Source: Bidens hawaiensis | Lineage: Eukaryota; Streptophyta; Magnoliopsida; Asterales; Asteraceae | Direction: 5' to 3' | DNA: 64,000 bases | Assembly (NCBI GenBank): GCA_021521415.1 | Contig: JAIQDT010000027.1 | Coordinates: forward strand, 434,001 to 498,000 | In this document: positions 52,980 through 63,649 of the stretch, piece after piece | Position numbering within the stretch: the first letter of the stretch is position 1 | How the letters are laid out: the number at the start of each line of letters is the position of its first letter | Made by a program: the position numbers and the translations under genes | Notes under the pieces: generated by a model | What the model was told of the DNA's origin: nothing | Databases searched by the model: none | The model's input: only the letters and a program-made list of their open reading frames with translations

Positions 52980-54350
52980 TAATTTCATTTAAGTTCATAA
53001 GACCTTACTCGAAAGATTAATATATCCAAAGTCTACTCGGTTTACTTCCACATCAAACCTTACCTGGTCAAACTTTGCTTGGAAAATTTTCATTTTTGAA
53101 TATACGAAGTTTGCCCGAATACGCCTATTTACAAACCTTGCTCGATCAAGTAAATTAATTTAATGTTAAGACATAATGAAGAAAGCTTACCCGAAATACT
53201 AGTTTTCTTGAGAAATTAATCACAAGGCATATAATCAAGTACAATCATCAAGTAAACATCCTTACTAGTTATCAATTAAGATCCCCACATAGATTTTTTA
53301 ATTTCAAATTAAAACTTATCTAGCATAAACCCTAAAAAGAATCATAATCAATTGTGTCATACTAACTTACATATTTAATCATGTAACACATTCATTCAAG
53401 TATGCTTGAAAACATAGTGTGCTCGAGCAATCTTTCTGGAGAATAGTGTGCCCGAACAACAATCTTACGCAAAGTATACCCGAATAACCTTCATATAGTA
53501 CAAAGTGTGCCCGGAAAGGAATTCTAGCAGCCAGTGTACTCGGAAAGTTAAGTTTTGAAATTACCAAGTATATTGAAGGAAAACAAGTGTACCCGAAATA
53601 TAAAGTGTGCCCGGAAAACAAGATTTGCTCGAAAAACACTTGTAATTTCAAAGAAATCATAAACACACATATCACAGAGCATGCTCGGAATGAAATTAAA
53701 CACATAAACATTTAAGTGTGCTATAGTCTAAAATTTCATAGAGCTTTCCTGAAAATCCTATGTTAGCACTAAGCTTGCTAGGATACACACATTCAATCAT
53801 CAGGTATTCCCTTACCTGAGGGATTTCACCATATCAAACCATACCCGAAAAATGACAAACTTAAACAGTAACACCTAAGCGTGCCCGGAAAGATTAACAA
53901 ACCTTTCCTAACAACATATTCACACAAAGCTTACTCGGTGTACTAACTTAAGTTCACAAAGTTTGCTTGGAATCACAATCATCATATAACATGCATAGTT
54001 TGCCTAAAGAAGAATTTCTTGTTAAAAGCTAGCTATAACAACACATAATCATCTCAAGACTTCAAGCTTGCTCGGGAAATGAGTACAACAGTGTACTCTA
54101 TCCGGAAAGTGTAAGCACTTCAAAGCATGCCCGAAAATCATAAAGTTAGTCAAAAATGACTAAGCTTACTCGGAACGTTTGAAAAATTATCAAACCTTAC
54201 CCGAAACAACATATTCACACATAATCAACTGTTTTGTACTCGGAAAGGTTGTAAATCATTAAACCTTACCCGAAAATACATATTCAAACAGTTTGTGCTC
54301 GGGAATGTTATAAAGCATCAAACCTTACCCGAACTTACATATTCAACATA
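52980..54350 (-). repeat. Element D: internal array of the CTTRCYCGRAA word
   Basis: Two dozen or more degenerate copies in 1.37 kb, plus-strand form (C/T)(T/G)T(A/G)C(C/T)CG(A/G)AA, for example CTTACCCGAAA, GTGCCCGGAAA, GTACTCGGAAA. Spacing is irregular, 20-70 bases. The same word fills the element D LTR and, as CTTGCTCG, the element B LTRs. There is no coding frame across the array. Confidence 0.8.
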
Positions 54351-55956
54351 TTTTAGGCAAAATGCAACACTTTTTGACTTAAACCACTTTGTCAAAATAT
54401 ATTTTTCTTTTTAGATCATAGTTTAAGAGCAAATGGTGCATTTAGAGATCAAATTTCAGTTATATTTCTCTTCAAAACAGTTTCTTCCATTTTCTGAAAA
54501 GATCTCAAGAATTGGATCATATTGACTAAGTAGCTATCTCAATACTTCACTCTCAGCATTATTATGACAACATTGATAGGTTAACAGCAGGTATTAACTT
54601 AGCATGAATCTCATCTTTTTGGTGATATGATTTAGGTTCATTTAAAGCATAATGCATTAATGGTCAACACTGTGCTATGATGCCTCATATCTCTTCTCAA
54701 AGCTTATTTGGCTTTCCCCAGATCACCCCAATTTGACTCCAACCTCCTGTATTTAGTCAAAAATAGTTTTTGTGTGACAGAATTTATTGTATTTTTGTAT
54801 TTTTTAGAGATTCAAACATATATAGAGGTTGAACGTTGGACTTACTGTTAATAACATGCCTTTCATTCAAGATGAGACACATTTTGACAACATCTTTGTA
54901 GTTCTTGTTGTAACCCTCTTGTTTGATAAAATATTTAAAAACACTTATCAACTTTTGGTTGATTTATTCATTCTTCCACTTGTTTTTGATATTTTCTCAA
55001 ATTTTCTTAAAGCATGTTCTTTGTCATATTTAAAGATGTTTCATTTTTGGTTGACCAAATAACAACAGGCTCGTGTATGACTGGGTAATCACTTTTCTGC
55101 CTATCATTTGGAGAGATTTATCATGAGACATGCAAAGACAACTATGCATCTCCACATAAAGATTAGCATATTCATTATGTTTATATCACCTTAGATTTTA
55201 CATCATCATGGGAAAGCAACCATACATGTTAATGACTATACTAAGGTCTTTTTAGCCTATTAATTCCATATGATCAGCTAAGTAGTCAATGTACTATCAT
55301 TTCCCAATAAACACAGTTTAATATTCAATCACCCCAATATCTCTTCATTGTCAGGTTAATGGCTATCCTATTTGACCAAAAGTGGTCAACAGGACCAAAC
55401 ATACATGTGAATATATGTCCTTTCAAAGTCAGAGCTATTGACATAGTTTTAAGTGAAGGAATAAGAAACAAGTCATAATTGCCCCAAATGCATTCAGTTT
55501 TCAGGTCAATGGCTATCCTTTGAATTTATAGAGATTTAAGGACCAAACATACACAAGTGCATGTCCTTCCAACTGGGCAAATGACATAGTTTTCAGCAAA
55601 AACAACTACTTGAGACTTCTCTTTAAAAATCCTTCTTTTAAGCTTTTCAAAAGCTTGAACTGAATAATCTTATCATATCTCTACATCATTAATCAACTTG
55701 CTCATGTTTTGACTAAAATAAAGTATTTATGCAAAATTCATTATAAAATTCATTGAATCACTTAATTTTGACATAAAACACATTTTGACATAAACAGTTG
55801 CATCACATAATCAAATCTTAATCATTCTTAACATCATCAAGAAAAACAGACTGTACTAACATTCAAAGTCTATCCTATCTTAACAACATCAGAAGATCAG
55901 ATAAAGAACATACTCAAGTAACCATAAACATGTGATTACTCATGACATCAGATAAG
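54351..55956 (-). other. Element D: post-pol spacer
   Basis: On the minus strand it aligns over much of its length with 62880-63990 of element C. Shared landmarks are AGGATAGCCATTAACC (twice), GATAGGCAGAAAAG, ACCCAGTCATACACGAGCC, TTGGGGTGA and GCCAAATA-GCTTTGAGAA. A 77-codon plus-strand frame at 54829-55062 is not a gene. Role unknown; conservation is higher than expected for neutral filler. Confidence 0.7.
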
Positions 55957-56395
55957 TGTTGGTACATGTTTGTCAGTAGTTCATAGTCTAGTATTTGTTA
56001 TCGAGTCTGTAATATAGTTAATGGTTTGTTTATGTTTTGTTTTGTAAACTAGCGAAGTTATCAGCAAGTTCGCTATGGCGAACTTGCTGATTTAGCGAGG
56101 TTACTGACAACTTCGCCAGTGGCGAAGTTGTCGTGTTTAAATACACTGTTTCAGCCGAAACAGAAGAGAACGTGAGTTAGGGTTTTTGGTTACGCTTTGT
56201 TTCGTTTTGTTCTCTGTAACAGTGACTTACTGTCACGTGTTTAGTTATTCAATATAACGTGTTTACCTTATAGCTCGTGTTCATTGTTCGTGTATTCAAT
56301 CTCTACAATATCTACACTCGTACCTATATACGCAGGGATTCCGCACCTGCGTTGTTAGAGATTTCCCGTGTACGATCCGCGTTCAGGAACCTACA
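55957..56395 (+). repeat. Element C: 5' LTR
   Basis: 439 bp, TGTTGGTACATG to GGAACCTACA, two bases before the primer site. It has palindromes built from GCGAAC/GCGAAGTT at 56068-56083 and 56109-56129 and a TATA-like TTTAAATACA at 56135-56144. Short for SIRE but compatible. Confidence 0.85.
56135..56144 (+). promoter_or_regulatory. Element C: TATA-like box
   Basis: TTTAAATACA, six bases downstream of the palindrome whose arms are AACTTCGCC and GGCGAAGTT. Weak match to TATAAATA but best placed. Confidence 0.45.
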
Positions 56396-56397
56396 AT

Positions 56398-56412
56398 TGG
56401 TATCAGAGCCAT
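56398..56412 (+). other. Element C: primer-binding site (tRNA-iMet type)
   Basis: TGGTATCAGAGCCAT, two bases after the LTR, an exact match to the usual plant copia primer site. Confidence 0.92.
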
Positions 56413-56579
56413 CGGCTCGATTGTGAGGTTCGGGATTTCACGCGGGTGTAGATTTCGTTTAATTTCGGGTGTTACCGGGACGAGTTTTTGGTGTGTTTAT
56501 TCATTCTAGCTACCTACCAGTGTGTTTAAGCCTTTAAACCTTCAAAATTCTCGTTAAAATCCGAGTTTCAGATCTGAAC

Positions 56580-56880
56580 TGTTCTTCGCGTTCATCGGGC
56601 GAAGTTGCTGAATTCAGGCGAAGTTGCCGTCACTGGAGATTAGGGTTTCGGCGAAGATATAAGGATTAGCGAAGTTAACCACAACTTCGCTTACCTCATA
56701 AGTTCGCCAAAGCGAAGTTATCCGTAACTTCGCTTACCACCCAACTTCGCTTACATCCTAAGTTCGCTCATTCTAAGCGAAGTTATTCTTAACTTCGCCA
56801 AGTCAAGCGAATTTAAGATCCAGCGAAGTTCTTGTTCAGCGAAGTTAACTTCCAGCGAAGTTATTCTTAACTTCGCCATC
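56580..56880 (+). repeat. Element C: leader array of GCGAAGTT/AACTTCGC
   Basis: Thirteen exact copies of the 8-mer within 300 bases, eight forward and five reverse, plus several one-off variants. Many form facing pairs with 4-6-base loops (56668-56690, 56710-56733, 56776-56798, 56854-56876). The array lies between the primer site and the gag ATG, in the genomic RNA leader. Three more copies are in the LTR. Confidence 0.9.
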
Positions 56881-56935
56881 TGAGCTGTTTTAATATTTTT
56901 TTTGTGTTTTTCAGGTTTTTCAGGTTTTCGCAAGG

Positions 56936-59560
56936 ATGTCCGCGATTAACATCTCAGATTTAGTCAAGATGGAGGTAGAGGCGGGGTCAGCCACTAAGGC
57001 CCCGAGGTTGATGAAGGGAACGGACTTCGTGGCATGGAAGGACAGGTTCATCCAGTATATCAAATATCAGGACGCCAAGATGTGGGTGTGCATGCAGGAT
57101 GGATATGTACCTCCAACCATGCAATACGAAGGACGTGATGTGGTGAAGAAGTACAGTAAGATGGATGACGAGGAGAAGAAAATGTATGAGGCTGAGAGTA
57201 AGGCCCATGCTGCTATTACTATGGCACTACCTCAAGAAGTTCTTCATACATTCCGAAAGTACACTTCTGCAAGAGAGCTCTGGGATGCTCTGGAAAACAG
57301 ATTCGAGGGGAACGTGGGTATACGTGCCTCAAAAATTAAACTTTTAAAAACCCAATTCTCCGTCTTCAAATATTTGAAGAATGAATCCTTAGATGATATT
57401 ATCACCCGATACTATCACTTAATGACAGAGCTTAGCAACTATTCAATTGCCTATCGAGAGGAGGAGATCGTTGAAAAGCTTCTAGATGCTCTCCCACCGA
57501 AGTGGGAAATGTATACCGTGTTAATGAGGGAAGACAAAGACTTTCCTAACTGTGACTTAGAAACTGCAGTGAACAAGCTCAGAACGTATGAGCTAAATAT
57601 GGTTCGAAAGGAGACACCCACAGACCAGATACAAGACCCTGGTATGTATGGTGCTAAAGTTAACTCAGGCTCAAGTTCAAGGCCTGAATCTGCTGCATTT
57701 TATTCAAAGGGGGAGTCAGGTTCTGACTCTGCACATGAAGGAAATGTTTCTGTGAACTCAAATGGGGACGTATGTTTTGTTGCTGGAGGATCTAGTGCTT
57801 CAAAGCCTCAATCCTCTACAAGTGGTTATTCAGCTGGTCCCACAAGCAATAATTACACCAAGATGCCTATGAGTGTAAAATCTGCTGAAGAGCAGTTTGC
57901 AGTCTACGCTTCATTTATTGCTTCATACGAGAATTATATCCAGGGGAAGATTGTGGACCCTGCCGTTCTTGATGAGGATTATGACCAGATTGATGCTGAC
58001 GATTTGGAAGAAATGGATTTGCAATGGCAAATGGCAATGATCGTGAGACGGGTAAAACGTTTTATGAACAAAACAGGAAGAAAGTTTGTTGGTGGTAGGC
58101 CTGGATTTGACAAATCAAAAGTAAGGTGCTACAATTGTCAACAGTTCGGGCACTTTGCTAGGGAATGTAGGAATGAGAGAGTTGAACGGGGACAAGTTAG
58201 GCCTAACCAACACTCTGGAATTAACCGCGAGATCAATGCCATGTTAACTAGAGAGGCAGGAGAATACAACTGGAACCAACACTCAAGTGGTTTGGGTGAA
58301 CAAGCACACATGGCTGAGACTGAAGCTGTAGAAGTTGAGAAGGTTGATGGAGAGAAGAAAGCAAATGAAGAAGAAACTGCTTTCATGGCGAACGATCAGG
58401 ATGGTAGATCCAAGGTATGTCCCAAAATTATTTGTGCTAATTGTGAAAATTTGACTGAGCAACTAACCAATATAACTGATCAGTATGTCAAATTAGATGC
58501 TGAGTTTAAAACTGTTAAAGAAGATCACCATTTCATTAAAGCAAGAGAAAACAGTTATAAAGTTAAGATAAAGGCTTGTGAAAAAGACATTAAAAGTCTT
58601 AAAACTAAACTTGCTGAGAAAATAGAAATTATTGATCTTAGTTATGAGGTTTTGGAAGAAAAGACAAAATTGATTGCTGATAGAGATAAACAGATTGCTG
58701 ACCACCAGGTAAAGGTGGTGGAACTGAACCGCAAACTTGAGCAGTTCAGAAACTCCTCGGCTATCCTTGATCACCTTGTGAGTGATCCAAGTACCTCTGC
58801 AAAGAGGGCAGGAATCGGATACCATGAGGTTCCACCACCCTTTAACCATAATTACACTTATAATCCAAGTGTTCAGAAATCTGTTGATTTTGAGATTGCT
58901 CAGTCAACCCCAATTAGAATTACTAGTGTCAAACCAAGTGTTAGCTGTGGCGAAACAAGTTCGCCTGTTTCTAGTGTGAATATTTCTGTATCAAGTCCAG
59001 TCTCATCAGATTCGGATATGTTGTCCGAATCTGGTCAGACAAAAGAAAAGGTAGAATTACCCACCAGTGGAGATAATGATAAAGTTTCTAAAAAGAGTTC
59101 TCCACTCAATCCGTACGTCCCACCTTATGTGAGACGAACGGCTGGTAATACTACCTCTACATCCAAACCAACATTTGACAAGAAAATGGAGAGTAGATGT
59201 TGCTTTAGATGTAACAGGTTAGGACATCTTGTTGCAGATTGTCCTTTGAAACCGAGATTTAGAGATGTGAAGCCAAATAAAAATGAGAATAAGCGTCATT
59301 TTATTCCAGCTAAAAATGAAAACTTTAAAAATTGCCAAAATGTAACGAATTCAAGTTTTCATAAAAACCAACCTCATTTTTACAACCAAACCACAAGAAA
59401 TAACACTTTCTATTCTCAAAGGTTTGGAAGGCATTACACTCAATCTGCAGGGAGATTCCCTAACAGGACGTACAGAAATTATCCTGACGCTAACTTAAGA
59501 AAGCCAGGGTACGGGATGTATCGATCCAAGACCAACTGGTCTTGGGTCCCAAGATTCTAA
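56936..59560 (+). CDS. gag: Element C: Gag polyprotein
   Basis: An 874-residue uninterrupted frame. The N-terminal ~230 residues are the UBN2/DUF4219-like copia gag domain ([50 protein letters not shown]). A first CCHC knuckle ([14 protein letters not shown]) is at about residues 399-412 and a second ([14 protein letters not shown]) at about 756-769. Between them are a charged coiled coil (about 500-605) and a Ser-rich region. It would form the particle and bind RNA in the cytoplasm. The start ATG is the first after the leader array. The end at TAA 59558 lies in a different frame from pol. The double knuckle and long middle domain are typical of larger SIRE-type gags. Confidence 0.92.
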   Translation: MSAINISDLVKMEVEAGSATKAPRLMKGTDFVAWKDRFIQYIKYQDAKMWVCMQDGYVPPTMQYEGRDVVKKYSKMDDEEKKMYEAESKAHAAITMALPQEVLHTFRKYTSARELWDALENRFEGNVGIRASKIKLLKTQFSVFKYLKNESLDDIITRYYHLMTELSNYSIAYREEEIVEKLLDALPPKWEMYTVLMREDKDFPNCDLETAVNKLRTYELNMVRKETPTDQIQDPGMYGAKVNSGSSSRPESAAFYSKGESGSDSAHEGNVSVNSNGDVCFVAGGSSASKPQSSTSGYSAGPTSNNYTKMPMSVKSAEEQFAVYASFIASYENYIQGKIVDPAVLDEDYDQIDADDLEEMDLQWQMAMIVRRVKRFMNKTGRKFVGGRPGFDKSKVRCYNCQQFGHFARECRNERVERGQVRPNQHSGINREINAMLTREAGEYNWNQHSSGLGEQAHMAETEAVEVEKVDGEKKANEEETAFMANDQDGRSKVCPKIICANCENLTEQLTNITDQYVKLDAEFKTVKEDHHFIKARENSYKVKIKACEKDIKSLKTKLAEKIEIIDLSYEVLEEKTKLIADRDKQIADHQVKVVELNRKLEQFRNSSAILDHLVSDPSTSAKRAGIGYHEVPPPFNHNYTYNPSVQKSVDFEIAQSTPIRITSVKPSVSCGETSSPVSSVNISVSSPVSSDSDMLSESGQTKEKVELPTSGDNDKVSKKSSPLNPYVPPYVRRTAGNTTSTSKPTFDKKMESRCCFRCNRLGHLVADCPLKPRFRDVKPNKNENKRHFIPAKNENFKNCQNVTNSSFHKNQPHFYNQTTRNNTFYSQRFGRHYTQSAGRFPNRTYRNYPDANLRKPGYGMYRSKTNWSWVPRF

Positions 59561-62343
59561 CTCATTGTTTTATTGTGCAGGAACAGTTGAACAGGGCTGC
59601 CAACAATCTTTGGATTGTAGATAGCGGCTGTTCCCGGCACATGACTGGCAACAAACACTTGTTGCAAGATTTAAAACCTGTTCAGGGAGCTAGAGTTAGT
59701 TTTGCTGGTGAAAGCGGAGGAAGAATAACTGGGAGAGGAACAGTGTCGAATGGGAGAATGACACTTGAAAATGTAAATTTTGTGGAGGAATTAAAGCACA
59801 ATCTGCTGAGTGTGTCGCAGATCTGTGATAAAGAATATACTGTCCATTTCACTAAGAATGAAGCAATTGTATTGAAGCCTGGTTTTCATGTACCAGAAGA
59901 ATGGATAGTAATGAAAGCTCCACGTGAAACGAATACATACGTGATGGATATGAGGTCTACTGAAATGGCCACCAGAGAATCCTGTTTAATGACAAAGGCA
60001 AGCGAATCAGAATCAGAGTTATGGCACAGGAGAATGGGACATATTCATCTTCGTAAGATGAACTTCATTGTCAAAAATGGGCTTGTGATGGGTGTTCCCT
60101 TAAAGAGTTTTAACTTTGAAGATAAATGCATAGCGTGCAAGAAGGGAAAACAACACAAGAAAAGCCATCTCACCAAGACGATCAACTCAATTGCTGGTAC
60201 TCTAGAACTACTTCATATGGATCTCTTCGGTCCGGTGAATGTACAAAGTCTAGGCGGTACTTCTTACTGCTTGGTGATAACTGATGATTACTCACGATAC
60301 TCGTGGGTATATTTTCTGAAAACGAAAGACGAGACGACTCAGATGGTGAAGAATCTAATTACAAAAGTCGAGAACGTCATGAGTAAATCAGTTAAATTCA
60401 TCAGAAGCGACAATGGGACAGAGTTCAAGAACTTTGAGATGGAAATCTTTTGTCTTCAGAAGGGTATTGAGCATCAATATAGCGCTCCGTATACTCCACA
60501 ACAGAACGGAGTAGCTGAAAGGAAGAACCGAACGTTGATTGAAGGAGCCAGAACTATGCTGGCCGACTCAAAGCTTCCTGTGATGTTCTGGGCTGAAGCA
60601 GTTGCTACAGCCTGCTATGTTCTGAATCGGGTGTTAACCGTTAAGAGACTTGGAAAAACTTGTTACGAGCTTATGCACGGAAGGAAGCCCAACTTGTGTG
60701 GTCTTGAACCTTTTGGGTCTCCTTGTTCGATTTTGAAGACTAACTCGAAATTTGGTGAAGTAGCCGATGAGGGAATTCTAGTCGGTTATGTTGTTGGGAC
60801 TCCCAACAGACGGGTCTTCAATACGACAACTTGCAAGGTGGAGGTGGTTTGTAACACCGACATTACTAGTTATCAACCGCCAAAACCAAGCAATGGACCT
60901 GCTGAGCTTTTTGACTATGTTAAACTGTTTAAGTCGTTTAACGTACCTAATTTGGAAATTGCTGAAGAAGACGAAAGAGTTGTGACGAAGATGATATTTG
61001 ATGAGGAAGAGGAGCTAGTGCAACATCAGATGACAGAAAAATCTCAGCCTTCCACATCAAACCCTATCGATACCCCTGCGGCCTCAACTGAAGATGAGTT
61101 TATTAATCCTTTTCACTCTCAGCCTGAAACTACCATAGATGAGATCTCTTCAAACTTGGAAGACAATTTACATGTCGGTGCTGTTCCGACCACGAGAATT
61201 CACAAAGATCACCCTTTGGAGAATGTTATAGGTGATGTGTCCTCGGGTGTACAAACCAGAAGTAGCCTGAATGAGCACACCTGTGTTTATTCAAGCATAA
61301 AAGAAACAGGTATAATGAATGAATGTTTGTACTCCTGCTTTATAAGCCAAATTGAACCGAAAAATTATCAAATGGCTTTGAAGGACAGCTCGTGGGTCGA
61401 AGCTATGCAAGAAGAGTTGGCTCAGTTCGGGAAAATGGAAGTTTGGACTTTGGTCGAAAAACCAAAGAATGTGCACGCTATAGGCACGAAATGGGTGTTC
61501 AAGTGCAAGAGAGATGAAAAGGGGATTATTGTGAGAAATAAGGCGAGGCTGGTTGTTAAAGGTTTTAATCAGCAAGAGGGTATTGACTACAATGAGGTTT
61601 TCGCTCCTGTTGCCCGGTTAGAAGCGATTCGATTGTTTTTGGCGTTTGCTGCTTTCAAAAAGATGAAGGTGTTTCAGTTGGATGTAAAGAGTGCGTTTCT
61701 TAACGGGAAAGTTGACGAGGTTGTGTATGTTGAGCAACCACCGGGTTTTCCTGACCCAGACTTTCCTGATCATGTATACAGGTTGAGCAAGGCGTTATAT
61801 GGTTTACATCAGGCACCTCGTGCCTGGTATTCAACGTTATCGGACTACTTGCTGGAAAATGGTTTTGAAAGGGGTTTGATCGACAGTACGCTGTTTGTGA
61901 AGAGAGAAGGATGTGACTTCTTACTGGTTCAAGTCTACGTGGATGACATCATTTTTGCTGCATCAAGAATATCCATGTGTCAAGATTTTGAGGCTGTCAT
62001 GAAGAAACGATTCGAGATGAGTGCTATGGGTGAACTAACTTTCTTTCTAGGATTGCAGGTTGATCAGAAGAAAGATGGAATGTTCATTCATCAAACAAAG
62101 TATGTTCATGATGTGCTGAAAAGATTCAAGATGGAGGACAGTTCTCCATATGACACTCCAATCTGCGTCAATCACAAATTGGGAGCTGAATCAGATGGTG
62201 ACGCAGATGTGGACCCTACTCTGTATCGGGCGATAATAGGCAAACCCAAAGGAATCTCACATGAAAGGTGTGAAGAGGATTTTGCGGTATCTCAAGGGCA
62301 AGCCGAAACTAGGATTGTGGTACCCAAAGGGAGGAGACGTTGA
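59542..62343 (+). CDS. pol: Element C: Pol (protease, integrase, reverse transcriptase), 3' end shifted
   Basis: A 933-residue frame in -1 relation to gag, overlapping it by 19 bases. In order: protease [13 protein letters not shown] (Asp about residue 27); integrase HHCC ([23 protein letters not shown]) and DDE core ([31 protein letters not shown]); a variable acidic linker; RT from [12 protein letters not shown] through [18 protein letters not shown] sequence to [12 protein letters not shown] (about 795-806) and [12 protein letters not shown]. After YRAIIG at about 62240 the frame changes: about 70 bases present in element A are missing and the last ~35 residues are out of frame. The RNase H continues in another frame. 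The ATG used here is simply the first; true pol probably starts by fusion with gag. Confidence 0.88.
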   Translation: MGPKILTHCFIVQEQLNRAANNLWIVDSGCSRHMTGNKHLLQDLKPVQGARVSFAGESGGRITGRGTVSNGRMTLENVNFVEELKHNLLSVSQICDKEYTVHFTKNEAIVLKPGFHVPEEWIVMKAPRETNTYVMDMRSTEMATRESCLMTKASESESELWHRRMGHIHLRKMNFIVKNGLVMGVPLKSFNFEDKCIACKKGKQHKKSHLTKTINSIAGTLELLHMDLFGPVNVQSLGGTSYCLVITDDYSRYSWVYFLKTKDETTQMVKNLITKVENVMSKSVKFIRSDNGTEFKNFEMEIFCLQKGIEHQYSAPYTPQQNGVAERKNRTLIEGARTMLADSKLPVMFWAEAVATACYVLNRVLTVKRLGKTCYELMHGRKPNLCGLEPFGSPCSILKTNSKFGEVADEGILVGYVVGTPNRRVFNTTTCKVEVVCNTDITSYQPPKPSNGPAELFDYVKLFKSFNVPNLEIAEEDERVVTKMIFDEEEELVQHQMTEKSQPSTSNPIDTPAASTEDEFINPFHSQPETTIDEISSNLEDNLHVGAVPTTRIHKDHPLENVIGDVSSGVQTRSSLNEHTCVYSSIKETGIMNECLYSCFISQIEPKNYQMALKDSSWVEAMQEELAQFGKMEVWTLVEKPKNVHAIGTKWVFKCKRDEKGIIVRNKARLVVKGFNQQEGIDYNEVFAPVARLEAIRLFLAFAAFKKMKVFQLDVKSAFLNGKVDEVVYVEQPPGFPDPDFPDHVYRLSKALYGLHQAPRAWYSTLSDYLLENGFERGLIDSTLFVKREGCDFLLVQVYVDDIIFAASRISMCQDFEAVMKKRFEMSAMGELTFFLGLQVDQKKDGMFIHQTKYVHDVLKRFKMEDSSPYDTPICVNHKLGAESDGDADVDPTLYRAIIGKPKGISHERCEEDFAVSQGQAETRIVVPKGRRR

Positions 62344-62812
62344 ACTGGTGGCATATACTGATTCTGATTATGGAGGTTGTAATCAGAGTCGGAAGTCAAC
62401 AACAGGAGGCTGTCAGTTTCTTGGAGGAAGATTAGTTTCCTGGCAGTGCAAGAAACAGACATCAGTCGCAATTTCAACTTGCGAAGCTGAATACATGGCA
62501 GCATCCAACTGCTGCTCTCAGGTTTTATGGATTCAGCAACAATTGCGCGACTATGGTCTGAATTTCTTACTCACTCCTATTTTAATTGATAACACTGCCG
62601 CCATCTCAGTAATTAACAATCCCGTGAAGCACAGTAAAACTAAGCATATTGACATTCGTCATCACTTCATACGGGATTGTGCTGAGAAGAAACTGATCAA
62701 GATCGAAAAAGTTGATACACTTGAAAATTTTGCTGACTTGTTTACAAAAGCGTTTGATAAATCCAGATTTCAAAACCTAATTGAACTAAATGGGATGATC
62801 AATCCCGAGTAA
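62250..62812 (+). CDS. Element C: RNase H domain, frame-shifted from Pol
   Basis: It continues pol after the deletion, from [20 protein letters not shown]. Has the copia RNase H motifs [20 protein letters not shown] (first Asp), [14 protein letters not shown] (Glu) and [12 protein letters not shown], then [17 protein letters not shown] and [14 protein letters not shown]. Stop TAA at 62810. Undamaged itself, but it cannot be made in one chain with RT without a frame change. It degrades template RNA during reverse transcription. Confidence 0.88.
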
Positions 62813-62827
62813 CCATGTCTTTGTTTT

Positions 62828-62833
<6 letters not shown>

Positions 62834-62875
<42 letters not shown>
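62834..62875 (+). repeat. Poly(A) tract, 42 bases
   Basis: An uninterrupted A run 22 bases after the RNase H stop codon. Confidence 0.95.
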
Positions 62876-62877
<2 letters not shown>

Positions 62878-63592
62878 AGTCTTTATTGCTTAAAATTAGT
62901 CGGTTACCTCGGTTTGATGGACATCTCCTCGGATATGTTTTGGTCCTTGTTTTCGACTTAGGAAATGAGGATAGCCATTAACCGGAAGACTGAAAGTAAC
63001 TGGGGCAGTGTTGACATGTTTTTCTTTCAGTTGCTGAAAATTAGTCGGTCATTCTTAGTAAGAAGGACACATACTTGCATGTGGTCGGTCCAGCTGATCC
63101 AATGGATCTTCAGGATAGCCGTTTACCTGATGACTTTGACATGATTGGGGCAATTGAATTCAATACTTTATTCTGGGAAATGAAATTACTTTTCAAGTCT
63201 ATTACTTCGTAAGAAGTTCTTTGCTGTGTTTAAAAGAAAATTGATCCACCCTTGGAAAATGATATATATACTGACTATGTGTGCCTAACTAGTGAAGTTA
63301 TTAAGCTTAAAAGGCTTTAGAACAGTCATTGTATGTCATGGTAATTTTAATGGTGCGTAAAAGTGTATGTGATACTAACCTAAATTTACTCGAATTTAAT
63401 GTGGAAACTCCTTAAGAGTTTTGCATGTCTTCATACATATCTTTTCGAAGGATAGGCAGAAAAGCAACTACCCAGTCATACACGAGCCCGTGAGTGTTCT
63501 GATTCCCGTGAAGAAAGCATTTCAAGACACTGCAGTGATCCAGATTCGGGACTTGCAGTAGTTTAGTACTCCGATGAAAACTCTTATGTGTG

Positions 63593-63595
<3 letters not shown>

Positions 63596-63647
<52 letters not shown>
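63596..63647 (+). repeat. Poly(A) tract, 52 bases
   Basis: A second uninterrupted A run. Like the first it is preceded by TGATT and followed by TG. Confidence 0.95.

Positions 63648-63649
<2 letters not shown>

Larger units (their letters stand above)
49626..55956 (-). mobile_element. Element D: 3' part of a minus-strand SIRE-type copia
   Basis: Read on the minus strand from 55956: post-pol spacer, word array, TATA box, third ORF, polypurine tract and 3' LTR ending at 49626. Its pol and 5' LTR are not seen because element C is inserted at 55956 and the window ends inside C. LTR word and third-ORF sequence ally it with element B; spacer sequence allies it with C and A. Confidence 0.8.

Noticed and set aside
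52980..54350. Regularly repeated words considered as a CRISPR-like or satellite array
   Set aside because: Units are degenerate, irregularly spaced and shared with the LTR; the DNA is plant nuclear. Neither CRISPR nor a true satellite fits.
54829..55062. 77-codon Phe/Leu-rich plus-strand ORF as a membrane protein
   Set aside because: It is antisense to the D spacer, in an AT-rich block; hydrophobicity follows from T-richness.
5646..56412. TGGTATCAGAGC sites as possible tRNA genes
   Set aside because: Only 12-15 bases match tRNA-iMet; they are primer-binding sites next to LTR ends.
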